Shown here: piece by piece, positions 28,622 to 39,390 of the stretch | Layout: each line of letters begins with the position of its first letter | How positions within the stretch are numbered: the first letter of the stretch is position 1 | Source: Diplonema papillatum | Taxonomy: Eukaryota > Euglenozoa > Diplonemea > Diplonemida > Diplonemidae | Length of the DNA stretch: 64,000 bases | Direction of reading: 5' to 3' | Assembly: GCA_030068145.1 (NCBI GenBank) | Contig: JAPJBO010000214.1 | Location: 218,366 to 282,365 of the forward strand | Made by a program: the position numbers and the translations under genes | Notes under the pieces: model-generated | Told to the model about the DNA's origin: nothing | Database searches by the model: none | What the model saw: only the letters and a program-made list of their open reading frames with translations

Positions 28622-30352
28622 GAGCCGGTCACCCGCTGCAGCGCCGGTTTCAGGGAAGGGAACCCCGGAACGCCAGCTTCCCGCCGCCCCGATGCGAAGC
28701 CAGAATTCAATGGGAAGAAGGAGCCCCCCGACCGACTCATCAAGATAAAGAGATCTATTTTTTTTTCCCAGCTTGTGGTCTCTCCAATGGGCGCGGGACG
28801 TGTGTGCACTCCGATAAAGAACTTAGCTTTGATGTGTCGATCATCAAGCACGACGGCTGTGTCAGCTTCAAAGCAGTACCTTGAAACGGCACCGATTCGG
28901 TTTGAAGTGTTTTGTTCTCAGGGCTGGTATACACTTTGGTATCAGTGTATACCGGTAAGATTGACACAGATACTAACGCGGCGCAGATGGGCCCAATGCG
29001 GGGGTTGAGCACATACCACGTTCTTGCTATCCCCCCCCCTCCCATGGTGCCATCCGTCGAAGTAGGCACCGAGTGGCCTCTTCCGAGTGTTCTTAGCTGG
29101 CGGCCCAGCCACGGTCGAAGAGATCACCGCCCGAAGAGCTTTTTTGGATAAGCACCCGCTTTGTAGGAAATGCTTGAGGAGACTGACAGTTGCGATAGAT
29201 CAAAGGAGGTAAATGCGCACGAAACACAGGTAAATCTGGGTTCAGTGGCGGGCGTAAGCGTTCAACAAAAAAGACCCACTTTGTAGTGTTGTATTGTTAT
29301 CTCCCCCTCTAGCCTCCTTCGAAATGAGCACACAACGCAGTCCCTCGAGTATTTCTCACGGCAAAATGTTGTTAAAAAGAGAGACGGTTGGCGGCGTATA
29401 ATGATGCTGCTGCCTATCAAAGTGGGAACTGCACACGCGTGCGCGCACGAACTAAAATAACCCATAACGAAAGCGTGCACCAAATCATCATACGAACGTG
29501 GGGAGAGAAAAGAGGCAGGTTTGGTAAGGTGCGACCGGAGATCAAGGGAGATTCCCCTTGAGATCCGTCTTTCGTTTTGCCTTAAATATGATGATTCAAC
29601 CATTCCATTCAAATTGACCAACATCGAGAGACTCTGGGTGGATTCATCACTTTTTTCCAAATTCACTGCCTATCAAAGCGGGAACTGCACACGCGTGCGC
29701 GCACGAACAAAAATAACCCATAACGAAAGCGTGCACCAAATATACCACCCGTAACCGTATAGCCCTTTCTTGCTCTAAGAGAACCCGTCCATGAACGGTC
29801 ACACGGAGACCCTAAAACCCCCGGAATTTCAAGCGAGCCTTTAACTCTAAAAATGACGCTAAAAAAAAAAGTATGCCGGCTGTGTGCACTGCGGACGCCA
29901 CGTCTCTTTTTCGCGTGGTCCTGGGCTTGATCCTGGCTGGGATGGGCTGCTTACCGGTCTGTCTGCGCCTTTTGTGTTCGCAGACGTAAAGTCTGCGGGA
30001 TACTTCTTGGTGACATGACTGCAAGAAAGAACGAAGAGGAATCAAACCATCCAGGGTAAACCTATCACTTACATTGCGTGCGTAGGGGCAAGATGAAAAT
30101 ACCCGTCCAGGGGACTTACGGAAATAAGCTTGTCTGGACAAGGTCACAGGGGGAAGGGAGGGTGGGTTTTCTTCTCGTCCAACGACACCCCCCCCCCCAA
30201 CCACCTGGTTCTTGGGTGGCTTGACGACTGCGCAGCAGCATTCCCGCAGTGATACTGTAAGAAGCCACTTAGCGAACACCGACTGGCACTCAGGGTCCGT
30301 GCTCAAGAACGCTTGATGTCGTCTGCGGGGAAAGACCACTGTTGTTACATAA
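28622..30352. other. Intergenic stretch of dispersed repeats
   Basis: No gene. 28977-29035 resembles part of the 33.2-kb repeat (GTTGAGCACATACC, ACGTTCTTGC). 29152-29365 is shared with 56786-57000. 29396-29480 and 29668-29740 duplicate GGGAACTGCACACGCGTGCG. 29710-29853 is the second 143-bp family copy. 30190-30200 is a run of ten C. Confidence 0.6.
29152..29365 (+). repeat. Dispersed ~215-bp repeat, copy 1
   Basis: Shares with 56786-57000 the words GCTTTGTAGGAAATRCTTGA, GATCAAAGGAGGTAAATG, GGTTCAGTGGCGGGCGTAAG and CTCCCCCTCTAGCCTCCTTC. Non-coding; no terminal inverted repeat seen. Confidence 0.8.
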
Positions 30353-30608
30353 CATGCAGGGTCAAAACCTTGTGTCTTTTTAAAACGCTCCCGCGGGGGG
30401 CCGATGACCCCCAAAAAATAATTTTGGGGGCCATTATTTTTTGGAGGAAAAAAAAAAAAGAAAAATTGCTCAACTTCCTCAAAAAATACCGCAGTTTTGT
30501 TCCAAAGTTTTAGAATTCAAAAAACCCAATTTTTTTTCCGGATTTTTTTCTTTTTGGCCATTTCCAAAAAAACACTTCCAAAAAGACACAAGGTTTTGAC
30601 CCTGCATG
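30353..30608. mobile_element. CATGCAGGGTC MITE, copy 1
   Basis: Ends CATGCAGGGTCAAAACC and GGTTTTGACCCTGCATG are perfect inverse complements; the inner arms continue as TTGTGTCTTTTT...AAAAAGACACAA. Flanks are ATAA (left) and ATAC (right), so the target copy has one difference. AT-rich interior, no coding. Five copies in the window. Confidence 0.9.
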
Positions 30609-30614
30609 ATACGC

Positions 30615-30745
30615 GCAGAAGCCAGCTTGGAAGGAAGTGCTCGACAAAAGCTGCCAGACGAACCGAAGGGATCCCAAGTGCTGCAACTACCGAACCACGT
30701 GTTGAACGGACGTGAGGTCTTGCGGGTCTACCCCTACACGACAAG
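30615..30745 (+). repeat. GCCAGCTTGGAAGG dispersed repeat copy
   Basis: GCCAGCTTGGAAGGAAGTGC, GGGATCCCAAGTGCTGCAAC and GGACGTGAGGTCTTGCGGGT. It abuts the MITE at 30353-30608. Confidence 0.7.
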
Positions 30746-31164
30746 ACAATACGCCAAGACACACGCACACAAGAGGATGGGCTAGGCCTGGGAGGCACCG
30801 TTCTGTCTCAGCATCAAAGTAAGAAATCCCCACCACCCCCGACAGTATGCTGCCTGGGACATCAATTAAAGATTTCCCCCCAACGGCTCACATACGTCCC
30901 ATCTGAGCATTTCAATCTACACTGCCCTATCAAGTTCTCCCCAGCTTTTGCCTTCCTTTGAGGGGGGGAGGGATTGACCGAGACATCCACCAACCCAGAG
31001 GGTAAAAAAGGGCACTCCGATACGGCACACAGAATCACGCAAAAGAAAACGTTCGTATGGTATCGTACCATGAAAAAGCAAACACAAATTACCCTCAAAT
31101 AACGCCACCGGGGGGGCTTCTTCAGGACGATTCCACACCCCCTCCCCCCAGCCGAAGTGAACAC

Positions 31165-31300
31165 ACAGTTAGGTCCAGCCTCAGAGGCTGGAGTTAAAGA
31201 GGGTGTGCCCGAGCCACACCCGAAAAGCGGGGGTGCTACAACCAAAACGCGTGGAAATACGAGCGGGTGTGACACCCGCCTTTTCACTCCAGCTTCTAGG
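31165..31300 (+). repeat. GGTCCAGCCTCAG hairpin repeat, copy 1
   Basis: TCCAGCCTCAGAGGCTGGA forms a perfect stem, then GTTAAAGAGGGTGTG and CCCGAAAAGCGGG...GTGACACCCGC. Relatives: 35701-35832, 51058-51150 (inverted) and a fragment at 49809-49850. Probable small inverted-repeat element. Confidence 0.6.
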
Positions 31301-31454
31301 ACTTCACCGTGCAGGTGTGCGCACGAATGTGTGTGCACACCTCCATACCACCGACGCCCGCCGCTGCGGCACGTGTAAGAAAAGGCGACTACCCCCCTCT
31401 CGCAGTGCGGCTATTCCGACCACATTGTGGGAAAGTTGTAGTACTGCAAGCTGT

Positions 31455-31511
31455 AGAAATTTGTTGGTTGGTGTGACTGTCAGGCCTTCGACTACCCTGA
31501 GCAACGCACTG
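31455..31511 (+). repeat. Short dispersed repeat shared with 8618-8674
   Basis: GTCAGGCCTTCGACTACCCT followed by GAGCAACGCACT; see 8618. Confidence 0.7.
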
Positions 31512-31709
31512 TACCACCACGTGTGTAAGTAAGGAGGTTGGGAGTGACAAAAAAGATTCGCCATCGCATCGAGGTCAACAAAGCCGGGTTGCAGCCGGAT
31601 ACATGCTGCAACCAGCAGCACACCGGACACGACGCAGGAAGCCCGAACCAATCAAGGTTACAGTTCCGAACAGCAGCCGGCAGGACCTTCAGCCGCAACG
31701 TAATATTAA

Positions 31710-31870
31710 GCCGGTCCATCCCCTCCTGATAGACTGTGATAGACAGAATGCAGCTCCAGGCAACTCTATGCAGCTCTAGGGGATAGGGGTGGATCTGATA
31801 GACCGTGGTGGACCTCGATTCGCTACGGCAGGCAATTCGATGCAGTTCCAGGAGATAAGGAAGGACCGGC
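31710..31870. mobile_element. GCCGGTCC MITE, copy 1
   Basis: Ends GCCGGTCCATCCCCT and GGAAGGACCGGC, flanked by TTAA on both sides (31706-31709, 31871-31874). Interior shares CTGATAGAC, CGATGCAG and CCAGGAGAT words with 37202-37362. A right-end-less fragment lies at 56073-56095. TTAA would suit a piggyBac-like duplication, but copy 2 shows a different flank. Confidence 0.7.
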
Positions 31871-31909
31871 TTAAAGGGGGGGGGGGGGGGCCGGCAGTGA
31901 AGCTGGTAA

Positions 31910-32695
31910 ACGTTGAGTAAACGCGTTTACTCCAAAATGAGTAAACGTAAACGTTTATAAACTGTAAACGTTTACGTTTACTCGCCTACAGAGCACGGTT
32001 AAACCATACTTGGCCCCTGGCAACCCACGTTCCATCAGGCTGGCCATCTCTTGTATGGCGGTGTCAAGCATCACCCCACCGTGTTCTTCCGGCGTTGGGG
32101 GGGTGTACTCATCATGTGCTGGTAGCCCGCACAGGACTGAAACCATGGTCAGGAACGAACGACCAGTAGCCTTGTTAAACCCGATGGCTTCTTTATAGAA
32201 GAAGTCCCTGATGGCTTCGTGGGCGTCCACTGAAGTGGTCGCTCGAGTGAGGAATTGCACCATATTCAGCTGTTTCGTCTTGGCTTTCTCGTATTTCTTC
32301 TGCTGCCTTCAGCTTGACGACGAAGGCGGGTGTGTGCTACCACCATGGGATCTTTTGGAGCGCAGCCGCCAATGCCGCTGCCTTGGCCGAGCAGGTGCTC
32401 GGCAGAGGCGGTGGAGAAGGCCTTATCGCAGAACTTGCAGGTTACCTTGTGCATCTTCGATCCGGGTACTTCCGTGATTGTCACCCCCTCCCAGGCGTCT
32501 CCTTTGCGCTTGTTCGCCTTTTGTGACGAAAGGTCCGTCTGGATATATACTTAGTTGCCCCTCTTCCTTGATAGATTGCGTTTCCAGTGGATGCCGACCT
32601 TGATACAGTAAACGCTTACACAACGTTTACTCAACGTTTACTCCAAAATGAGTAAACGTAAACGTTTATAAACGGTAAACGTTTACCGTTTACCT
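31910..32695. mobile_element. hAT-like remnant flanked by GTAAACGTTTAC blocks
   Basis: Two similar blocks, 31910-31985 and 32608-32692, share CTCCAAAATGAGTAAACGT and AAACGTTTATAAAC and are rich in the palindrome GTAAACGTTTAC. They bracket the transposase fragment below. hAT elements often have repeated subterminal motifs, which fits, but termini and an 8-bp duplication were not identified. Confidence 0.5.
31980..32484 (-). pseudogene. hAT transposase N-terminal remnant (BED finger)
   Basis: Minus strand. 32484-32310 reads KVTCKFCDKAFSTASAEHL, a BED-type zinc-finger start (C-x2-C then His), and PKDPMVVAHTRLRRQAE. After a frame change near 32310, the frame reads MVQFLTRATTSVDAHEAIRD then FFYKEAIGFNKATGRSFLTM and GVMLDTAIQEM. 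This pattern (A-I-x-x-F-F, G-x-x-F-x-x-x-x-x-x-x-F-x-x-M) is typical of the region after the BED finger in hAT transposases. The RNase-H catalytic domain is missing, so the copy is inactive. Confidence 0.65.
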
Positions 32696-32707
32696 GGAAC
32701 ACTGCCC

Positions 32708-32867
32708 TGGGGGGGGGGGTCGAATAATAACACCTGCGTTATTATTCGATTTGTCGAATACTAAAAAAGTTTTGGGTAGCCGAACAGTAGCAGGATCAAA
32801 TAGTGGTAGTGTTTTTAGACTACCAGACGTGTGTCAAATAACTGTTGTTATTTGACCCCCCCCCTTT
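32708..32867 (+). mobile_element. GGGTCGAATAATAAC MITE, copy 1
   Basis: Starts with a G run and GGTCGAATAATAAC, contains GTTATTATTCGATTTGTCGA, AGCCGAACAGTAGCAGGATC and CAGACGTGTGTCAAATAAC, and ends GTTATTTGACCCCCCCCC. The whole unit recurs inverted at 52261-52413. Poly-G/poly-C termini are shared by both. Confidence 0.85.
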
Positions 32868-33230
32868 ATAATAGAGCTGAAAACCTGGGCTATACTACGC
32901 ATCATCAGGTGTACCCATCATTGAATTCCACACCTCCATACCACTAGGCCCCAGCCCCAGTCACCCGGAGACTATGTTTCCCGGACGTTAAACCTCCAAA
33001 CCCGCTTAATCGGCTCTCCTGCCCCCCACCGAGGGTCTATCTTCCGGGGTTCTGGGGGTGAGCGCCGTCCTGCTAAAGTCGCCTGCATGCTGCCAAAAAA
33101 AGAAACAAACAAGCAAAAAGCCAATCCAAACAAGCTCCTTCGGTAGGGGGAACCCCCGCCCTTAGTAGCACGGGTGGTCCTGGCTGTGACGAGCTACGAA
33201 CAGCCGCCTGACAAACCAGACTCACACCGC

Positions 33231-33366
33231 AGTCCTGTCTGCAGGCACTCAGGTTCCGCGCTGATGATGGTCCGCCTTATGTCCGTGGCTTAAAGGACCG
33301 AAACACGGCGCAGACCGGACCAGTGCGGTGTTGAGCACATACCCATTCCAAGCACGTTCTTGCAAA
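33231..33366 (+). repeat. Dispersed ~135-bp repeat, copy 1
   Basis: ACTCAGGTTCCGCGCTGATG, GATGGTCCGCCTTATG and CCATTCCAAGCACGTTCTTG, shared with 51950-52085; 3' part only at 55293-55336. At 51950 it is inserted into a GGTGTCAC-family element. Confidence 0.8.
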
Positions 33367-34744
33367 TTGCACCGCAGCTTGCAAAGCTTGAGTCGGAGGC
33401 AGCACAGTGCCACCACCCCGTCCGCTCTGCCCTGCGGCTGTCCGTCTCGACAAGCTTGTGTTCAGCGCAAGTGCCAAGCCCCAAGGTGCGCCACGCCTTG
33501 ATGCTTTAGTTTGGGAAATCGGTAGCCACTTGACCCGTAGGCCCGTGGCTCTGCAGTACCGCCGAACACGTGAAGCTTGGCTCCCGTGCAGCAGGCTTTC
33601 CCTGGTACCAGGGTATGTCCCATGGTAAAGAAAGAAAGCCAAAAAATACCGTCACTAAAAGGCATGAAAAGACGCTGAAAGTAAATAATGTTGTCGACAA
33701 CGAAAAGCAAAAGAATAAACCAAAACTACGCATTTCTTCCCCTAAGTTCCTAGCTATCCGATCGAGCTACAACAAACCTCCCGCCCCTACACCACTCAAA
33801 AAAGCCCTTCTCCCCGAAGTATTTTTTCTTCGAGTTCCTCTCTCCCCTCCAACCCACCGCCGGAGACTTTTCCACGAACGTCCTTCTCAGAACGAACCCG
33901 AAATCATTCAGTCTGCTGTGCGGCCTTGTGGGCCTAGACACCCCTGCATGTGGACCAACCTGTGGCCAGCACATGTAGTGGAAATAAATAAATCAAAATC
34001 CACATGTGGTACCTGTGGACCCACACGTGGAAGCACACGTGGGGGGGAAACCGTACACCGCGAGAGAAGGAAAAAGTAGAAAGGGAAAAGTAAACTTTTT
34101 TCACAGTGAAGAAAACTTTTTTTCTCCCACTACTGAGGGAAAAACACAGTGGGAGAAACTTCTCAGAGTGAGAGAATATACGTTCTCTCACTGGTCAAAG
34201 TGGGAGAAATTGGGGAAAACCCACTGTAACTAGAAAAGTAAAGCAAGACCAGCCCCCTGCGCCTGCTGTCTCCGGCTGCTTCGGCAGACGACACATACTA
34301 CTACCAGTTCAAAAGATTTCCCATCCTCTTCAAGATAGGTAGCTGGAAGGCTCTCAACCTCGTTTAATGCGTCAGTGTAGTGCGCGTGCAGCCTAGGACA
34401 TGTAGGAGCATCACAGACCTGCTATTGGCTCGCTCTTCCGCGCGCTATAAGTCGCGCGCAGTCCCCTTAAGAAGTAGTGCGCGTCTCGGGTAAGCAGCAA
34501 GCCGCCGATGCCAAAAGACACCCCCTACAACGACACGCCCACCTATTTAAGGCTCGAGATCTCGTTCGCTAACGGATTCAACCTGACAAATCACTCCACC
34601 AACCAGGAGCGGCCATGCACCACCACACAATTCATCGAGAAATCAGCTTGCCTACCGAACAGAGGAGACGAGGGCCAGGGCTTCAGTAACCCGGCCACCA
34701 TCGTACTCCGCCAGAATTTGGACCCTTCCCCGGTGAACATCCCA

Positions 34745-35040
34745 TGAGAGTAACACTGTTACTCTCAGGCCGATGCGGGCTACATGGCAACCCGTGCTCA
34801 ACATGTATGCACGCAGGGGGCTCAGAGCCACATTCATTGCGAATGTGTTCGTGGTGTCGGCCGCAGGAGTCTTTTTTGGAAAGAGTACGTACAGTAGTGA
34901 AGTAGAGAAGAGAACGAGTGGAGAAGAACGGAGGTAACACGAACTACCAGACCGGCGGAGGCCACCGCAAAAAGGTTTCTTACCTTTTCCTTATCCCTCG
35001 AAACCAGCACCAATAACAACGACCCCTCCGCATCCTTTTA
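34745..35040 (+). repeat. Composite dispersed repeat
   Basis: 34760-34870 (CTCAACATGTATGCACGC, GCCACATTCATTGCGAATG, GTGTCGGCCGCAGGAGTC) matches 38570-38650. 34880-35010 (GAGAAGAGAACGAGTG, GAGGCCACCGCAAAAAG) matches 37950-38080 and 38690-38790. Non-coding. Confidence 0.75.
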
Positions 35041-35248
35041 TGCGTCGGCACTTTTGAGCGTGTGTGTTGCACATGGACATACGATTCTGCACGCACGGAG
35101 AGACTCGCCTCGTCCGCGCATCAACACGCACGCCAACTCGTCTCTCATCTCCTGCTTAACAGTCCGGACGACGCTGCGTTGTTGCAGCGCCGGTTTTGTC
35201 GGCTCCTGATCGGCCGTGGTAAGTTCCAGCTCCAGGCCGAGGAGGTAT

Positions 35249-35490
35249 CATGCAGGGTCAAAACCTACACGCTGCCGCGGGGCCGATGGCCACCAAGAAA
35301 AATATTTTGAAAAAGAAAAAAAAAAAAAAAAAAAAAGAATTGCTCAACTTCATCAAAAATCACCGCAGTTTTTGTCCCAATTTTTTTTCTCTCAAAAATC
35401 CATTTTCTTTCCAGAAAAAAAATGGGTGGCCATTTTCTTTTGGGTCTAAACGCCTCTTACCAAAAAGACACAAGGTTTTGACCCTGCATG
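35249..35490. mobile_element. CATGCAGGGTC MITE, copy 2
   Basis: CATGCAGGGTCAAAACC to GGTTTTGACCCTGCATG, flanked by a perfect GTAT duplication (35245-35248, 35491-35494). The left arm is shortened after AAAACC compared with copies 1 and 5. Confidence 0.9.
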
Positions 35491-35700
35491 GTATGAGCTC
35501 GCCGAACGCGCCTTCGACGCCGTACTAGTGGCGAGGAACATGCCCAGATCACGACGAAACGACCGCGGCGACAACTGCGCAACGACACCCCACACTTTCA
35601 CAGTGTACGTTCGCTGGCCAACGCTAGCAGGGCCGGCGCTGACCGGTTTGCCATTTGGTAGGGCATTGTGCGCTGGTGAATGGTCCCAACTACACGGTGT

Positions 35701-35992
35701 GAGGTCCAGCCTCAGAAGCTGGAGGTAAAGAGGGTGTCGCCGAAGCTACCCACCCGAAAAGCGGGCGTGTGCTACAACCAAAAAACGCGCGGGCATCCGC
35801 ACCCGAAAAGCGCGGCGTGACACCCGCTTTTTTAGTACCGACAATCTTGCGGGTTTGCCCTTCAATGTATTGTGCAGGGCTAAAAAGACGTGGGCGGGCG
35901 TTGATCAGAGTTCCTTACCTGAATGTGACACAGGGTGAATACAAGTGGGAAAACGATCAACCGGCACGCACGAACAGAACGAAGCGCACGTC
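35701..35992 (+). repeat. Hairpin repeat copy 2 followed by 165-bp family copy 2
   Basis: 35704-35720 CCAGCCTCAGAAGCTGG stem, then the 35760-35832 CCCGAAAAGCGGG/GTGACACCCGC section; 35833-35992 TTTAGTACCGACAATCTTGC to AACGAAGCGCACGTC. The two families are also neighbours in part at 57237 (165-bp family only). Confidence 0.7.
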
Positions 35993-36380
35993 TTCTTTAT
36001 GACAACAAGCTTGCTTGTATGTATCAAAAAGTGTCGGATGACAGCGTGCTGTGCTAAATCACTCATAAACAGGGTTTGCACACGTAGCTTCTGAGGCTGG
36101 AAACCGCCGTGTCGTGAACTGGTCCCGATCGACGTGGTGCGACTGGTCGGCGGGTCATGCGCACTGATCGAACATCCAGCTGGCAGTGGAGTTGTACCCT
36201 CGCACGTACAGGTTAGGGGTATCTGTCCTGCATCTTCTGTTCAACGCAACGACTTGCGCCCGCCTTGTATGGGGAGAGTCGTGCAGTGAATGCAAACGAG
36301 AACGAAGTCGAAGCTAGTAAGTGGCGCTGTCCAGTCTACCAAACCATCTAAACCCTCCTCTCGCCCATGATTCACATTAT

Positions 36381-36670
36381 TCCAGGGGGATTAACTTCTT
36401 ATATCCACATTTGGACTGTCAGTCCAAGTGTGGAAAAAGGCCGGCCGGGAAAAAGAAGAAAAAACTTGCACTCTAAAACATTGGCGCTGCACCACCACCC
36501 AGGCCCCGGCAGAGGTGTCCAGCGGGCAATCCGAGGGCCTCTCAGGGCCCAGCATGGTCGTGAAGATACTTCGCGTCGCTGTGTTGAGCCCATTCCGTCC
36601 CCAAGTGAAGACGCAAAAAGCCGTTTGCGGTCCCAAACTTGGAAAACGGGCCGGAGACCAAGCTAGCGCC
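36381..36670 (+). repeat. Dispersed repeat, GGGGATTAGCTTCTATAT family, copy 2
   Basis: GGGGATTAACTTCTTATATC, CCCAGGCCCCGGCAGAGG, CGTGAAGATACTTCGCGTCG, GACGCAAAAAGCCGTTTGCG and GGAGACCAAGCTAGCGCCCT. No MITE at the TATAT site, so this is another empty-site copy. Confidence 0.8.
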
Positions 36671-36841
36671 CTGATTATTTACGTCAATTCTATACGAGTT
36701 TCGTACCGAAATTAGCCGATATTGTAAAGTGTACACGGCATGTAAATTGTAATGTGAATCATATGCGAGTGGGGGGTTTTTACGCACACGGCGCGTGTCC
36801 CGCCCCTAATCCCTCTGCCGCATCAAATTGCCTGCTGTTGT

Positions 36842-37198
36842 CTGCACAGTGTGCTCCAGCACCGGGTGGGGGGAGTTGAACTGTGTGGTCCATGTTGTAA
36901 TTCAACTCCTGGATTCACGCTGGGGTTTGCGGGTGTCACACCGGATTTCCACACTGGATTCGCGGGTGTGTGGGCTTTTGAAGCGTGGATGATGCCTCTC
37001 ACACTGCCCCTCGAGGTTCCTGGCTCATGCCAAAGCGCCGCCGCCCGGGTTAAGGGGTTGCGGCATCCGGCGTGGGCCAGGGCCAGGGAGGCTGTTCGGA
37101 GGGGTCACCACCCACACACTGTATTTGCGGGTGGTGCCACACCCGCAAAATGGACCGCACAGTTTAACTCCCCCACCCGGTGCTGGAGCACTGTGCAG
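36842..37198. mobile_element. CTGCACAGTG inverted-repeat element, 357 bp
   Basis: Left arm CTGCACAGTGTGCTCCAGCA and right arm TGCTGGAGCACTGTGCAG, extending inward through CCGGGTGGGGGGAGTT/AACTCCCCCACCCGG and ACTGTGTGGTCCAT/ATGGACCGCACAGT (about 48 bp). Partial relatives at 53640-53790, 57190-57235 and 57413-57500. Interior has GCGGGTGTCACACCGGATTT words. Non-autonomous. Confidence 0.85.
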
Positions 37199-37201
37199 TG
37201 A

Positions 37202-37362
37202 GCCGGTCCATCCCCTCTTGATAGACCGTGATAGACCGAAGAATACAGCACCGGGCAAATCGATGCAGCTCCAGGGACTAGGGATGAACCTGATAGACCG
37301 GTGGACCGTGATTCACTGTGCAGGCACTTCGATGCAGGTTCAAGAGATAGGGACGGACCGGC
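37202..37362. mobile_element. GCCGGTCC MITE, copy 2
   Basis: Same family as 31710-31870. CACTGTGCAG lies directly repeated at 37189-37198 and 37364-37373. This is the terminal 10 bp of the preceding element and looks like a target duplication. Insertion at the very end of another MITE is thus indicated. Confidence 0.7.
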
Positions 37363-37373
37363 TCACTGTGCAG

Positions 37374-38268
37374 TCTTTCAGCCCCCCCCCCCACCGGAAC
37401 AGGACCGAAAGTCCCCGTCCGAAGGACCCACTGGCAAGCTCTAACTTTGGATTGGTCTGCGTTCACACGAGCAAAACCCGGGACGAAAAACGAGGTGCAC
37501 AGAACACACCGCGGGGCAGGGATTATCCTGCATGGTTAAAAAAAGGTTTCTTCACCAAAAAGAAGTGTTCTCAAACGAGGCCGGTTTAAAAAAAAAAATT
37601 TTTTATTCACAGGAGTTTCTGGTGAAACCTTTTATGTGCTTGCAAAACCAGTGACACAGAGGCTAGCGGACCAGCAAGACCCACAGGTGGGGTCTACAAC
37701 AAAGTGGCGAAGCAGGTGGAAAAAAATTATACAGAGGGCTGGTCCCTCAAGGTTTCGCACCCTACCTGCGGAGTCTTACACTCCCTGCGGCCCCTTTTCC
37801 CTTTTTCCCCTTTTCTATCTTACGCTTTCTTCGAAGAAGACTTGATACTAGCATCAAACATGTATGCGAGGCAGTGTCTTGCCTGAACATTAAACTAAAG
37901 ATTTCCCCCCCACCCCCCGGCAAGCCAAAGAGAGAGAAAAAGAGCGAAAAGAGTACGCACAGTAGTGAGTAGAGAAGAGAACGAGTGTAACAGAATGGAG
38001 GTAGCACAGACTGCCACCAGACCAGCGGGAGGCCACCGCAAAAAGGTTTCTTACCCTTTTCCTTTTATCCCTCAAAACCAGCACCAATAAGTAGTACCGT
38101 TGCGGTGAAGGGCCTGCCTACTGCGCTCGCGGCTTAAACGACCGAAAACATCCCCCGGTGCCGATATGCCGCGGGACTTGGGCAGATACCTTTCCGAGCA
38201 ACATCAAACCCTCAAACATCCACGTGAGGCAGTGTCCTGCCTGACATCTCCCCCCCCTCCCCCCCCCC

Positions 38269-38301
<33 letters not shown>

Positions 38302-39390
38302 GCGGCATAGAGAAAGAAGAACTACTCTACGGCACCAGAAAGTCCAAAAATACCATGGTAAAGAAAATTAAAGTTAAAATTAGAAGTAAAAGGAGAAAAA
38401 AGAAATTGTCGACAACGAAAGAAAGAACAGAAAAAAACGGAAACCGGAAAAAAAGAAGAAAAAAAGACTCTGCATTCCGCGAAGAAGACTTGATGCTAGC
38501 ATCAAACACTTAGAGGCAAGTAGCGCCTGAACACGAAACTAAGATTTTCCCCCCCTTAGGGCAAACCCCTGCTCAACATGTATGCACGCGGGGGGCTCAG
38601 GGCCACATTCATTGCGAATGCGTTCGTGGTGTCGGCCGCAGGAGTCTTTTTTGCCTAGCCAAAGAGAGTAAAAGAGTGAAAGAGTACGTACAGTAGTGAG
38701 TAGAGAAGAGAACGAGTGGAGAAAACCGGAGGTAGCACAAACTACCAGACCAGCGGAGGCCACCGCAAAAATATTTCTTACCTTTTCCTTAACAACGCCC
38801 CCCTTAGGGCAGTGATGCTAGAATACGTGAGGATAAGTGGGTTTCGAGAATGAGGATACGTATCCGGATACGTATCCTAGATGGATACGTGCCCGCAATA
38901 CTGTCGGGTTAGCCTTACTACAAGGCCTTCCTGCAAAACAAGTTCAAACGATGACTGCCACTACTTAACTACACAACCTTTGTCTCATTGACTCGTAACC
39001 AGCACCCCGGTTCAAACAGCTCAGTTTCGGGGCATGCGGACCTCTTGTACAAGAAAATGAGAAACATATGCAGCATTTGCCATCAGCCGCGGGAAACACT
39101 ACCGCAAGGACTAGAAATTCCAAAAAGGGCACCGAAAAGACGAAGCTTGCACTGAACAAGTTTCTGTTTCCCGCCGTCCGTGACCACGGTGATGGCCTCC
39201 CACATCGGATCTCCTGCCTTGTGCACAACTGCTGGCTTCGGGGCTGGCTTTCCGGCTGGCTTCGCCGCCGGCTTGGCGGTGGACATTTGCGCTGCCGTTT
39301 CGTTTGCACCTGGGCTTAAGTGTATTTTGATGACCTCCTGCTGCACGTATTACTGAGCCAATTCACCCACCGCGTAATCGAGTGTAATAT
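37374..39390. other. Gene-free stretch with long poly-C
   Basis: Repeats at 37917-38100 and 38565-38790 as described for 34745. 38248-38299 is an almost pure C tract with a few T. 38835-38880 is a cluster of GGATACGTATCC palindromes. 39068-39319 (plus) and 39083-39346 (minus) open frames are Lys-rich/Gly-Arg-rich with no domain; the minus frame AAKPAGKPAPKPAVVHKAG might be a histone-tail-like fragment, but I do not call it. Confidence 0.5.
38248..38300 (+). repeat. Poly-C tract, ~50 bp
   Basis: CCCCCCTCCCCCCCCTCC followed by about 30 uninterrupted C. G-quadruplex/i-motif prone. Length may be unreliable in the assembly. Confidence 0.85.

Larger units (their letters stand above)
32888..36380. 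other. Repeat-dominated stretch without a supported gene
   Basis: Identified parts: GGGCTATA-family piece 32888-32945; 33231-33366, shared with 51950-52085; 34745-34870 and 34871-35040, shared with 38565-38790 and 37917-38100; MITE 35249-35490; hairpin repeat 35701-35832; 165-bp family 35833-35992. 33407-33628 has a coding-like frame (RLDKLVFSASAKPQGAPRLD, LVWEIGSHLTRRPVALQYRR) with no recognised domain. 34080-34215 is a string of GTGGGAGAAA/TTTCTCCCAC words. Confidence 0.5.
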
